Shown piece by piece: positions 1-7,872 of a DNA stretch of 64,000 nt. How positions within the stretch are numbered: the first letter of the stretch is position 1; every line of letters begins with the position of its first letter. Both the position numbers and the translations under genes were made by a program. Source of the DNA: Abiotrophia sp938010525 (lineage in GTDB: Bacteria; Bacillota; Bacilli; Lactobacillales; Aerococcaceae); NCBI RefSeq assembly GCF_938010525.1, contig NZ_CALLVK010000023.1, forward strand, positions 62,001-126,000, given 5' to 3'. The notes under the pieces are model-generated. The model had not been told where the DNA came from and made no database searches. It saw nothing but the letters and a program-made list of their open reading frames with translations.

Positions 1-1423
1 GCCATTCAAAGCCGTCGCGGGCTAAGAGGTCATCGCCTTCTTGAGGGCCATGACTGCCAGCTGGATACTGGGCTAGTGGTGTCTCAGTATCGGCAGTCCA
101 ATAGGCTTGAATATTATCCAAGAATTTCCAGGCAGCAGCTACTTCACACCATTGGGTAAAGTGTTCGCGATCACCTTGGCTAGCTTCGAAAATTAAGCGT
201 GCGTAGTCATCTGGACTTTCTGCCAATTCTTCTAAATTGTAGCGGAAGCTGAGTGGCACGCGGTGGCTATCCTGGCTGTAGCCAATGGCTTTGGTGTTGA
301 GCCAGAGGGTGTAGCCCAGGTCAGGGGCGATTTCAATGCGGAGATGGTCGCCTTCCAAGCCGTCTTGAGTCGGACGATAGAGGACATCCACCATGGTCGC
401 CTTCTGATTAAGCCGCTTGCCAGTCCGCAGATAGAAAGGAACACCTTCCCATTCTGGCAAATCTAGCATCACTTTGGCAGCAAAATAGGTCTCAGTACGG
501 GAAGCAGGATCTACGCCCTCTTCTTCCAGATAGCCCTTGAGGTCACCTTGAGCGCTGTATTGGCCACGAACTACACAAGCTCGGCATTCTTGAGCGTCAG
601 CATAGTGATGTAGGTTGGCTAGGCTACGATATTTAGCTGCCTGAATATCTGCTGTTTGGTTGGAGGCAGGTTCTGCCATGGTCAGCAGGGCGAGCAGTTG
701 GAGCATATGGTTTTGAACCATGTCGCGACTAGCGCCAGAATGATCGTAGTAGCCAGCTCGCTCTTCAACCCCCACCATTTCAGGCAGAGAAATTTGAATG
801 CTAGCAATATGATCCTTATTCCAAGTATGACGGAAAAGTTGGTTATGGAAACGCAAGTGGTAGAGGGCTTGAACTAGTTCTTTACCCAGATAGTGGTCAA
901 TGCGATAGATTTGCGATTCATCGAAGGCCACATTGAGTTTGTCTTGCAATTCTTGGGCAGAAGCTAGGTCATGCCCAAATGGTTTTTCGATAATGAGACG
1001 GTTAAAGCCTGATGCCAAAAGACCTTGCGATTTAATATGTTCAGCAATAATAGGGAAGAAGGTAGGAGACATGGACAGGTAGAAGAGGCGATTACCTTGG
1101 GTTTGGTAAGTAGCATCGAGCCGGTCTGCCAATTGCTTGAGTTGGTCATAGTGTTCGGTATTTTGAACATCGTGGGATAGGTAATAGAAGTGGGAGGCGA
1201 ATTCCTGAACATGGTCAGGGCTAAGCGCCTGAGCGCCTACGCTGTCTACAATGACTTGACGGAAATGCTCATCAGACCATGGACGACGGGCAGTCCCAAT
1301 CAAAGCAAAATTCTGAGATAGGCGGCCGCTGCGATAGAGTTGGTAAATAGCAGGGTAGAGCTTGCGAAAAGCCAAGTCACCCGTAGCCCCAAAGAGGGTT
1401 AAAAGGATAGGTTGTTCTTTCAT
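1..1423 (-). CDS. zwf: Glucose-6-phosphate dehydrogenase, 3' end cut by window edge
   Basis: Oxidises glucose 6-phosphate to 6-phosphogluconolactone with reduction of NADP+, the entry step of the cytoplasmic oxidative pentose phosphate pathway. The 474 visible codons begin with a Rossmann motif GATGDLAFRKLYPA near residue 13, followed by IEKPFGHD and the active-site signature RIDHYLGKE. The last visible residues (YPAGSHGPQEGDDLL...) match the normal C-terminus of the family, so only a few codons lie outside the window. The ATG at 1423 follows a GGAGG ribosome-binding site (complement of 1431-1436). The gene diverges from the membrane protein at 1627. Confidence 0.96.
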   Translation of the reverse strand, partial: MKEQPILLTLFGATGDLAFRKLYPAIYQLYRSGRLSQNFALIGTARRPWSDEHFRQVIVDSVGAQALSPDHVQEFASHFYYLSHDVQNTEHYDQLKQLADRLDATYQTQGNRLFYLSMSPTFFPIIAEHIKSQGLLASGFNRLIIEKPFGHDLASAQELQDKLNVAFDESQIYRIDHYLGKELVQALYHLRFHNQLFRHTWNKDHIASIQISLPEMVGVEERAGYYDHSGASRDMVQNHMLQLLALLTMAEPASNQTADIQAAKYRSLANLHHYADAQECRACVVRGQYSAQGDLKGYLEEEGVDPASRTETYFAAKVMLDLPEWEGVPFYLRTGKRLNQKATMVDVLYRPTQDGLEGDHLRIEIAPDLGYTLWLNTKAIGYSQDSHRVPLSFRYNLEELAESPDDYARLIFEASQGDREHFTQWCEVAAAWKFLDNIQAYWTADTETPLAQYPAGSHGPQEGDDLLARDGFEW

Positions 1424-1449
1424 GGGATACCTCCAATTCATTCACTTGT

Positions 1450-1479
1450 ATTATAACCTATCAGTCTTAGATTAGACAA
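1450..1479 (-). promoter_or_regulatory. Probable zwf promoter
   Basis: On the minus strand a perfect TATAAT -10 (complement of 1450-1455) lies 18 bases from a TTGTCT -35 (complement of 1474-1479), placed correctly ahead of the zwf ribosome-binding site. Confidence 0.6.
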
Positions 1480-1523
1480 TGTAGGTGCTTGGATCAAGCA
1501 ACTTTTTTGTGGCCAAGTTCCTC

Positions 1524-1552
1524 TTGCGAGAAAAGGGTGGACTGGGTATAAT
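1524..1552 (+). promoter_or_regulatory. Promoter for the TIGR02206-type membrane gene
   Basis: TTGCGA (1524-1529) and TATAAT (1547-1552) are separated by 17 bases. The start of the downstream gene is 75 bases beyond the -10 and is preceded by AAGGAGG. Confidence 0.65.
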
Positions 1553-1626
1553 AAAGGAACACATGGCTCAGAGACCTGTGACATTATATGATTAGCAAAA
1601 TCATGTTATAAGGAGGCCTTTCGCCT

Positions 1627-2328
1627 ATGAAAGATTTTTTGACAACTACTCAGTCCGCGCCGCCTGCCATTTCCTTGGGTTGGTTTTTGGTTATTGTCGG
1701 ACTTTTGGTCGTGCTCGGTTGGACTAGCTTACGAAAATATGGCGATCCTGCCTATGTTAAGACCTTCCGAATTATACAAATTATCCAGTTGACGGTCCTC
1801 TATACTTGGTACGTGGTTTATTCCCTGCCTATATCAAATAGTTTGCCACTTTATCATTGTCGTCTAGCAATGTTTGCCTTGGTTCTATGGCCGGGCAAAT
1901 CTCGTTTCAAGCAATATTTCGCCTTGCTAGGGGCTAGTGGTGCCTTCTTTGCCTTGGTCTATCCGGTTTTCGACCCCTATGATTTTCCGCATGTTACCAG
2001 CTTTTCTTTCTTAGTCGGTCACTATGCCTTGTGGGTCAATGCCCTCATCTACCTCTTCAAAAATTACCAAGCTAATCTACTCAAGCGCTGGCAACTTGCA
2101 GCCATCACCTTTGCGCTTAATGCTGGTTTAGTACTGGTTAATATACTGACAGGTGGCAATTATGGCTTGCTCAGTGAACCGCCTTTTATTAAGGGGAGTC
2201 CACTCTGGGTGATTTATTTGGCAGTCAGCCTGGTCCTAATTGCGGCTCTGATTTTAGCAGACTTCTTAGTGGCTAACTGGAAGGCCAATCAAGCCTTAAG
2301 ACCTCAGGAAATTTATCTTGAAAACTAA
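1627..2328 (+). CDS. TIGR02206 (YwaF-type) integral membrane protein
   Basis: This 233-residue protein has six to seven hydrophobic segments and the YHCRLAMF and HYALWVNALIYL motifs typical of the TIGR02206/YwaF family, whose molecular function is not known. It sits in the cytoplasmic membrane. The ATG follows AAGGAGGCC with good spacing. It is monocistronic: its own promoter lies at 1524-1552 and a strong terminator follows six bases after the stop codon. The family call comes from the overall pattern and these motifs only; I assign no reaction. Confidence 0.75.
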   Translation: MKDFLTTTQSAPPAISLGWFLVIVGLLVVLGWTSLRKYGDPAYVKTFRIIQIIQLTVLYTWYVVYSLPISNSLPLYHCRLAMFALVLWPGKSRFKQYFALLGASGAFFALVYPVFDPYDFPHVTSFSFLVGHYALWVNALIYLFKNYQANLLKRWQLAAITFALNAGLVLVNILTGGNYGLLSEPPFIKGSPLWVIYLAVSLVLIAALILADFLVANWKANQALRPQEIYLEN

Positions 2329-2333
2329 GTTTC

Positions 2334-2360
2334 AAGCACCTAGTTAGCTAGGTGCTTTTT
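2334..2360 (+). terminator. Rho-independent terminator
   Basis: A perfect 10-bp stem (2334-2343 with 2348-2357) and a TTAG loop run into a T tract. Confidence 0.9.
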
Positions 2361-2457
2361 ATATGGCTTTAGAAGGGGTTGATTGGCTGACTTATAAAAT
2401 ATGTATAAAGCGTTAAACCCTAAGCAATCCCACTAGCCTAAGGCTTAAGAGATGGTC

Positions 2458-2463
2458 TATAAT
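2458..2463 (+). promoter_or_regulatory. -10 element ahead of cinA
   Basis: A perfect TATAAT lies about 75 bases upstream of the cinA start. I see no convincing -35 at 16-18 bases. Confidence 0.45.
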
Positions 2464-2537
2464 AGAAGAAGTGAAAAAGTCCTACTAAAAAAATGCGACA
2501 GCTAGGCTTTTGGTCTATATATATAAGGAGGGGTATG

Positions 2538-3692
2538 ATGAAGGCAGAACTTATTTCAGTCGGAACAGAACTTTTGATGGGGTATGTGGTCAACAGTAAT
2601 GCTAGTGATATTGCTAAGCAATTATTAGCCATTGGCATCGGCACCTATTATCAGCAGACAGTAGGGGATAACTGGGAGCGTATTAGCCAAGCCTTAGCGC
2701 TAGCGCATTCGCGTTCAGACTTGGTCATTTTAACTGGTGGTCTGGGCCCTACTCATGATGATATTACCAAGCAAGTAGTGGCGGCCTTTGTTGGGACGAC
2801 CTTAGAAGAGGATCCGCGCCAACTGGCTAAGTTAAACCAGCATTTAGCTCATGAGGGGCGGGAATGTGTACCAATTGACTTGCTGCAGGTTCTTACTTTA
2901 AAAGGGGGAAAGGCCCTGTGGAATGCCTATGGCTTAGCATGTGGTTCTGTCTACCAACATGAAGGGGTGACCTACATTCTCTTGCCGGGCCCGCCCTATG
3001 AAATGAATCAAATGCTTAAGCAAGAGGTCCTACCAGAGTTAGCTAAACAGCTAGGCAAGCAAGAGGCCATGGAGTCGCTCTATCTTAATTTCTTTGGCAT
3101 TGGGGAATCCAAACTAGCTCAAATTTTGGCTCAACCCATTGCAGAGCAAAGCAATCCTACCCTAGGTCTCTATGCTAAGCCGCGTCATATCGTGGTGCGC
3201 TTAACGGCCAATGCTGCGACCTCTCAAGACGCTCATGCCCTTAACCAGGCCTTGGCTCAGGAGCTTATTGGCTTGGCTGGCGATTATTATATGGGGCAGG
3301 GGGAAGACTTTGATTTTGCGGGCTATGTCTTAGGAAAAATGGCAGATCAAGGTCAGCGACTAGTAAGTTTAGAAGGCTTTACCTATGGTCAACTAGCTAG
3401 TCGTCTACGCCATCAAGATCCTGAGGCGGCTGTCTACCAGCGAGGCTATATTCAAGAAGTGACTGAAGCAAACCTAGAAACTAGCTTAGCCTCTCTCAGT
3501 CAAGACTTAGCACAAGACACTTTCTGCTTAGTCAACTATCAGCTAAATCAGGAAGAGGCAATGTTGATTTTGATTACACCTTCAGGCCAGCGCCTAGAGC
3601 GACCGGTCTATCTAGGCAAGCGACCTTACGAGGTTCAGGCTAGCATTGTCGTCTATGAAGGCTTAAGCCTCTTGAACAAGCAGGTGAGCTAG
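2538..3692 (+). CDS. cinA: CinA-family protein with degenerate C-terminal amidase domain
   Basis: CinA joins an N-terminal MoaB/MogA-like (COG1058) nucleotide pyrophosphatase domain to a C-terminal PncC nicotinamide-nucleotide amidase domain and is linked to competence and NAD salvage. Residues 1-170 are typical (ISVGTELLMG, ILTGGLGPTHDD, LLPGPPYE). The C-terminal domain is eroded: the AES(L/C)TGG motif holding the nucleophilic Ser reads LEGFTYG at 278-284, and the later GxAGP and PVGTV motifs are absent. The usual position directly before recA supports the name. Two adjacent ATGs occur at 2535 and 2538; AAGGAGG at 2525-2531 is better spaced for 2538, giving 384 residues. An earlier in-frame ATG at 2493 lacks a ribosome-binding site. 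Confidence 0.9.
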   Translation: MKAELISVGTELLMGYVVNSNASDIAKQLLAIGIGTYYQQTVGDNWERISQALALAHSRSDLVILTGGLGPTHDDITKQVVAAFVGTTLEEDPRQLAKLNQHLAHEGRECVPIDLLQVLTLKGGKALWNAYGLACGSVYQHEGVTYILLPGPPYEMNQMLKQEVLPELAKQLGKQEAMESLYLNFFGIGESKLAQILAQPIAEQSNPTLGLYAKPRHIVVRLTANAATSQDAHALNQALAQELIGLAGDYYMGQGEDFDFAGYVLGKMADQGQRLVSLEGFTYGQLASRLRHQDPEAAVYQRGYIQEVTEANLETSLASLSQDLAQDTFCLVNYQLNQEEAMLILITPSGQRLERPVYLGKRPYEVQASIVVYEGLSLLNKQVS

Positions 3693-3705
3693 AATAAAAG
3701 AATCA

Positions 3706-3717
3706 GAACAAATGTTC
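3706..3717. promoter_or_regulatory. LexA (SOS) box upstream of recA
   Basis: GAAC-AAAT-GTTC matches the Gram-positive LexA/DinR consensus GAAC-RNRY-GTTC exactly. It lies 72 bases before the recA ATG, upstream of a weak promoter-like region (TTGTCG at 3734, TATAGA at 3755), and implies SOS induction of recA. Confidence 0.65.
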
Positions 3718-3788
3718 TTATTTTGCTTGCTTTTTGTCGAGATTTTAGGTAAACTATAGAAGAGTTAAGAAAGAGGAGATGTTAAAGA

Positions 3789-4835
3789 ATGAATGAAGAT
3801 CGCAAAAAAGCCCTAGATAAGGCCCTAAAAGATATTGAAAAAAGCTTTGGTAAGGGCTCCATCATGCGTCTGGGTGAAAAAGTCGACACCAAAATTTCGA
3901 CCATTCCGTCAGGTTCCCTGGCTTTAGATATTGCCTTAGGGGTAGGTGGCTATCCACGAGGCCGAATTATTGAATGTTATGGTCCAGAGTCTTCTGGTAA
4001 GACTACTGTGGCCCTTCATGCCATTGCCGAAGTACAAAAACAAGGGGGCTTGGCTGCCTTCATTGATGCTGAGCATGCCTTGGACCCAGATTATGCTGCC
4101 GCTTTAGGGGTTAACATTGATGAATTGCTCTTGTCCCAACCAGATACAGGTGAACAAGGTTTGGCTATCGCTGATGCCTTGGTAACTTCAGGGGCGGTTG
4201 ACATCATTGTCATTGACTCGGTTGCAGCCTTGGTACCACGCGCTGAAATCGATGGGGAGATGGGGGATGCCCATGTCGGCTTACAAGCTCGTCTTATGTC
4301 CCAAGCGCTTCGTAAATTATCCGGTAATGTCAATAAGACCAAAACCATCTGCTTCTTCATCAACCAATTGCGTGAAAAAGTAGGGATTATGTTCGGGAAC
4401 CCTGAGACGACACCAGGTGGACGTGCCCTCAAATTCTACTCAACTGTTCGTTTAGAAGTGCGTAAGGCTGAGTTGATTAAGAACGGTAGCGAAGTGATTG
4501 GTAGCCGTGCAAAAATCAAGGTTGTTAAGAATAAGGTGGCGCCACCATTTAAGGAAGCCTTAGTGGATATTGTCTACGGTAAAGGGATTTCTAAGGTGGG
4601 CGAGCTAGTCGATATGGCTGCTGATTTGGATATTGTTAACAAGGCAGGCTCTTGGTACTCCTACGGCGAGGCTCGTATTGGGCAAGGTCGTGAAGCTGCT
4701 AAACAATACCTCTTGGACAACCCAGAAGTACAAGCAGAAATCGAAGCTCGTGTTCGGGCTCACTATAAGATTGGCGAAGCACCTGAGACTAACGAAGAAG
4801 CTCAAGTGGCTTTAGGTGGACTTTTCCAAGAATAA
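3789..4835 (+). CDS. recA: RecA recombinase
   Basis: RecA forms ATP-dependent filaments on single-stranded DNA, drives homologous strand exchange and activates LexA self-cleavage. The 348 residues match the usual length. Walker A is GPESSGKTT at 65-73, the IIVIDSVAAL Walker B region follows, and the loop NQLREKVGIMFGNPETTPGG is conserved. The C-terminal tail is acidic as expected. The ATG follows AAGAGGAGAT. It lies directly after cinA with a LexA box in the gap, and two hairpins end the transcript. Confidence 0.99.
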   Translation: MNEDRKKALDKALKDIEKSFGKGSIMRLGEKVDTKISTIPSGSLALDIALGVGGYPRGRIIECYGPESSGKTTVALHAIAEVQKQGGLAAFIDAEHALDPDYAAALGVNIDELLLSQPDTGEQGLAIADALVTSGAVDIIVIDSVAALVPRAEIDGEMGDAHVGLQARLMSQALRKLSGNVNKTKTICFFINQLREKVGIMFGNPETTPGGRALKFYSTVRLEVRKAELIKNGSEVIGSRAKIKVVKNKVAPPFKEALVDIVYGKGISKVGELVDMAADLDIVNKAGSWYSYGEARIGQGREAAKQYLLDNPEVQAEIEARVRAHYKIGEAPETNEEAQVALGGLFQE

Positions 4836-4849
4836 GATAAAAAAAGTAC

Positions 4850-4880
4850 GTGGCCGGAAGTCTTCCAGCCACATTTTTTT
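4850..4880 (+). terminator. recA terminator
   Basis: GTGGC and GGAAG arms (4850-4860) pair with CTTCC and GCCAC (4862-4872) with one mismatch, followed by a run of seven T. Confidence 0.8.
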
Positions 4881-4890
4881 CACAGACAAA

Positions 4891-4920
4891 TAAAAAGTCC
4901 GCCAGATGGCGGACTTTTTA
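4891..4920. terminator. Bidirectional terminator between recA and the YfhO-type gene
   Basis: A perfect 13-bp stem (4891-4903 with 4908-4920) has an AGAT loop, with A and T tracts forming its base. It can therefore end transcription in both directions, serving the convergent genes on each side. Confidence 0.9.
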
Positions 4921-4925
4921 AATAG

Positions 4926-7691
4926 TTAGACGCTAGCAATTTCCAATGGTTTGCGGTACTTTTTAAGCCAAGTCTGGTCTAAGACGAAGGCTGCAATACC
5001 TAAGAGACTGACAGCTAAGCCAATCCATACAGGCATTGGGAAGTAGTGAAGGGTAATGGTGTGGTCACCCTTCTTAATTGGAATAGCGAGTAGGGTGTCA
5101 TTCAAAACTGAGATGCCTTGGACAGGTTGGCCATTATCCGTAATGCGCCAGTGCTTGTCGTAAGGGATGGTGAAGAGCAGATAGCCTTCTTCTTGTTCTG
5201 TATTAATGGTACCCGTAATCTTATTGTGTTTGAAGCTCGTTACTTTAAAGAGATGGTCCTGTTTGCTAGCAATCATCGCATCATAGCGTGCCTTATCAAA
5301 CTCGTAGAGTTTTGGTAGGTTAGCTTTCAATTCTGGTTTTTCAAGACGAACCTTGAGTTCTTGATTATCCTGAATTTTCTTGTAGGATGCGTTAGTGATT
5401 TGACGATAGGAGAAGGTCCCATAGAAGTGGTAGGCTTCGCTGTTAAGATCTAGCTTGGTCTTCTCACCATCATATTGGCTAGGAAGGGTGAAGTAGTAAG
5501 GATTTTCGCTAGTTGTATTGAAGCGGAAACTGAAGTAGTGAGATGACTTAGATTTCGTCAGTTCACTGTTGCTAGATTCGCTATTACGTGAGTAGGTTAA
5601 GTAGTCTCCATCGCCTCGGTTAGTAATAGTCACATTGACGGGCGTTTCTTCCTTGAGTTCGTGTTCGGTAAAGTAAGGTTGGCCCGCTCCCTTATAGTCA
5701 ACTAGACTGAGTAAGTATTCTTGGTTTTGAATAGGTTGGTGATTCACCAAGGGGTTACTTTCAGAGGTTAATTGATTAGAGACTTCAATCCCCAAACCTA
5801 AACGTTCCGTGTTTTCGTGGACAACATAGCGAGGTTGACTATCAATGGTCGGATAAGCCTGAATATCCAGATCAGTTGCCACTTGGTAAAGTTTATACTG
5901 ATCAGGCAAGGTATTGGCTGCTGTATCTTTGGAAGGATCCAAGAGATAGCGGATATTGAAAAGGTCATCGGTGAAGAGGGTCCCGTTAGTATACTCTACA
6001 ACCCCAGAAGTCTGAGGTAGTCCCAAATAGCCAAAGAGCTTAGGCGCGTTGGCATCTATGGTGGAGCCAAAGTGGTTCATGCCATTGAAATGGGTGTACA
6101 TAGCTTCGTTCTTAGAACGTTGATAGGTGGTATGAATTCGGTAGAAGTCATCAGATGGGTTTCGGAGGCCTGTAAGAGACTGGTCTAAAATCGCTACATA
6201 GTCGTTAAACTTAGAAAGTTGAACATAGCTTAATTCTTGGAGAATCAAGGCGCCATTAGTGAAAATCTCGCAGGCTACAACCGCTAGTAAGGCTACTTGC
6301 ATGAGCTTAGGATGGAGAAATTCGAAGTGAAGGACTAAAATAATCAAGAGGGCAAAAATTAAGCTTAAGAGCAAGTTAGCTTCAATCTTGGTTGCGCCTA
6401 GGTTACTAAAATCAAGGTAGAGGGCATTCAACTTAAGGAATTTATAGTCTGACATCCGTCCGTAGTAATAGTAGGTGTAAACCGTGACACTCACAATCAT
6501 CAGAATGCTTTGCCAGTAGGCTAAGGCCTGACGGCGATTTTGGAAGGCTTTTAGGGCCAAAATGATGAGGAAGAAGGTGGTCAAGAAGGAGAAACGGAAG
6601 TGGTACCAGATTGGAAACTGGCCACCGTGCCACAAGCGGTCAAAAATCTTGAAGTGGAAACCTAAATAGAAAGGAATCAAGACCACGATGGCCGCGATCT
6701 TTTCTTGCCAACGAATCTTGCGGATGAAGAAGTAGTAGACTACGAAGAGACTGACCAAGATAGAAGAGTAGAGGTTTGGCGAACCTTTCTTAATTTCGTC
6801 GAAAACGAAAGAGCCAAGGAAAAGTTTGGAACCAATCGCCTCTAGATTATGGGCCACATCCCAGTTCCAGTCGGTCTTGGTGTGGGTTGCCTTACTGCTG
6901 AGCAAGGCCATGAAGGTGGGAATCAACATCATGGCACTAATGGCAGCTCCCATCAGAGACTGGATGACGAAGTCACTATAGTGTTGGATAAAGGATTTAA
7001 TGGTCACTTTAGGGAACTTCTCGAAGATGACATAGCCGGCATAGAAGGCTAGGAAGATACACATCATAAAGCCAATGTAGTAGTTGGAAATCAGGCTGAC
7101 GGCCAACATGATAACATAGAGCTTGCTGCGACGTTGAGTCATGATGCGGTCTAGACCTAGGGCAATCAGTGGCAGGAAGACTAAGACGTCGAACCACATG
7201 ATGTTGAGCATATAGGTAAAGGTATAGCTCATTAAGGCATAGGCATTAGCAAAGAGACTGCCCATAACGGTATTAGTCTGATATTTCTTGCGAGCAAAGT
7301 AGAAGAAGGTCAGGCTGGCTCCTGCCAATTTGAGATAAGTTAAGAGGGTAACTGCTGCAGCCAGATGTTGTTCGTCGAAAAGCAGTAAAATCAGGTTAAA
7401 GGGACTCATAAGATAATAAGCCCATACCCCAATCATTTCTCCCCCGTAGCCCTTTTGGAAGCTATAGAGGAATTGCTCTGGCGTCTGAGTCAGAGTCTGC
7501 CGGAAGAGACTGAAGAAGTCGATATACTGTTGGCCCAAGTCGATAGTTAGCATGGAATTGGAGCCGAAAGGGGTAAATCCTTTGAAGATGGCTAAGCCCA
7601 TTAAAATAAGTGTTGTCAGGCCAAGGTTAAGTAGATAGGGTTTATAGCGGGCCAAGCGAGGCATGGCGTGCTGGTTCACGTGCTGGCTCAT
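4926..7691 (-). CDS. YfhO-family polytopic membrane protein
   Basis: This 921-residue protein has about a dozen hydrophobic segments over its first two thirds, then an extracytoplasmic region and one last membrane span near the C-terminus. FKGFTPFGSNSMLTIDLGQQY near the N-terminus and the late MPVWIGLAVSLLGI segment are typical of YfhO (PF09586). YfhO proteins resemble GT-C glycosyltransferases, and in Bacillus and Listeria members are linked to sugar decoration of teichoic acids; that role here is inferred. The chosen ATG at 7691 follows GGAGGTATTT; an ATG 24 bases upstream lacks such a site. It is monocistronic. Confidence 0.88.
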   Translation of the reverse strand: MSQHVNQHAMPRLARYKPYLLNLGLTTLILMGLAIFKGFTPFGSNSMLTIDLGQQYIDFFSLFRQTLTQTPEQFLYSFQKGYGGEMIGVWAYYLMSPFNLILLLFDEQHLAAAVTLLTYLKLAGASLTFFYFARKKYQTNTVMGSLFANAYALMSYTFTYMLNIMWFDVLVFLPLIALGLDRIMTQRRSKLYVIMLAVSLISNYYIGFMMCIFLAFYAGYVIFEKFPKVTIKSFIQHYSDFVIQSLMGAAISAMMLIPTFMALLSSKATHTKTDWNWDVAHNLEAIGSKLFLGSFVFDEIKKGSPNLYSSILVSLFVVYYFFIRKIRWQEKIAAIVVLIPFYLGFHFKIFDRLWHGGQFPIWYHFRFSFLTTFFLIILALKAFQNRRQALAYWQSILMIVSVTVYTYYYYGRMSDYKFLKLNALYLDFSNLGATKIEANLLLSLIFALLIILVLHFEFLHPKLMQVALLAVVACEIFTNGALILQELSYVQLSKFNDYVAILDQSLTGLRNPSDDFYRIHTTYQRSKNEAMYTHFNGMNHFGSTIDANAPKLFGYLGLPQTSGVVEYTNGTLFTDDLFNIRYLLDPSKDTAANTLPDQYKLYQVATDLDIQAYPTIDSQPRYVVHENTERLGLGIEVSNQLTSESNPLVNHQPIQNQEYLLSLVDYKGAGQPYFTEHELKEETPVNVTITNRGDGDYLTYSRNSESSNSELTKSKSSHYFSFRFNTTSENPYYFTLPSQYDGEKTKLDLNSEAYHFYGTFSYRQITNASYKKIQDNQELKVRLEKPELKANLPKLYEFDKARYDAMIASKQDHLFKVTSFKHNKITGTINTEQEEGYLLFTIPYDKHWRITDNGQPVQGISVLNDTLLAIPIKKGDHTITLHYFPMPVWIGLAVSLLGIAAFVLDQTWLKKYRKPLEIASV

Positions 7692-7723
7692 AAATACCTC
7701 CAAATTTTCTAGCATTCTTATCT

Positions 7724-7732
7724 ATTTTACCA
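7724..7732 (-). promoter_or_regulatory. Extended -10 promoter of the YfhO-type gene
   Basis: On the minus strand TGG-TAAAAT (complement of 7724-7732) forms an extended -10 about 32 bases before the chosen start. No good -35 is seen. Confidence 0.5.
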
Positions 7733-7823
7733 AATTTTGGCTTTAATAGCACCTTTTAATGAGGCGGCTTTTTAGCTTTTTTTATGGATTTATGATGAAC
7801 TATTATCTTTTGATGAATTCTTT

Positions 7824-7832
7824 TGGTATAAT
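7824..7832 (+). promoter_or_regulatory. Extended -10 promoter of the PBP gene
   Basis: TGG-TATAAT, a perfect extended -10, stands 40 bases upstream of the PBP start codon, with no clear -35. Confidence 0.65.
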
Positions 7833-7872
7833 AGAGAAGCTTAGAATATTATGAAGGGAATGGAGTGCTGAA

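Noticed and set aside
1586..1611. Riboswitch or attenuator ahead of the TIGR02206-type gene
   Set aside because: Only a short ATGATT/AATCAT inverted repeat is visible, too small to support such a call.
4091..4432. A 113-residue open frame antisense to recA
   Set aside because: It is a shadow of the highly conserved recA reading frame with no ribosome-binding site or recognisable product.
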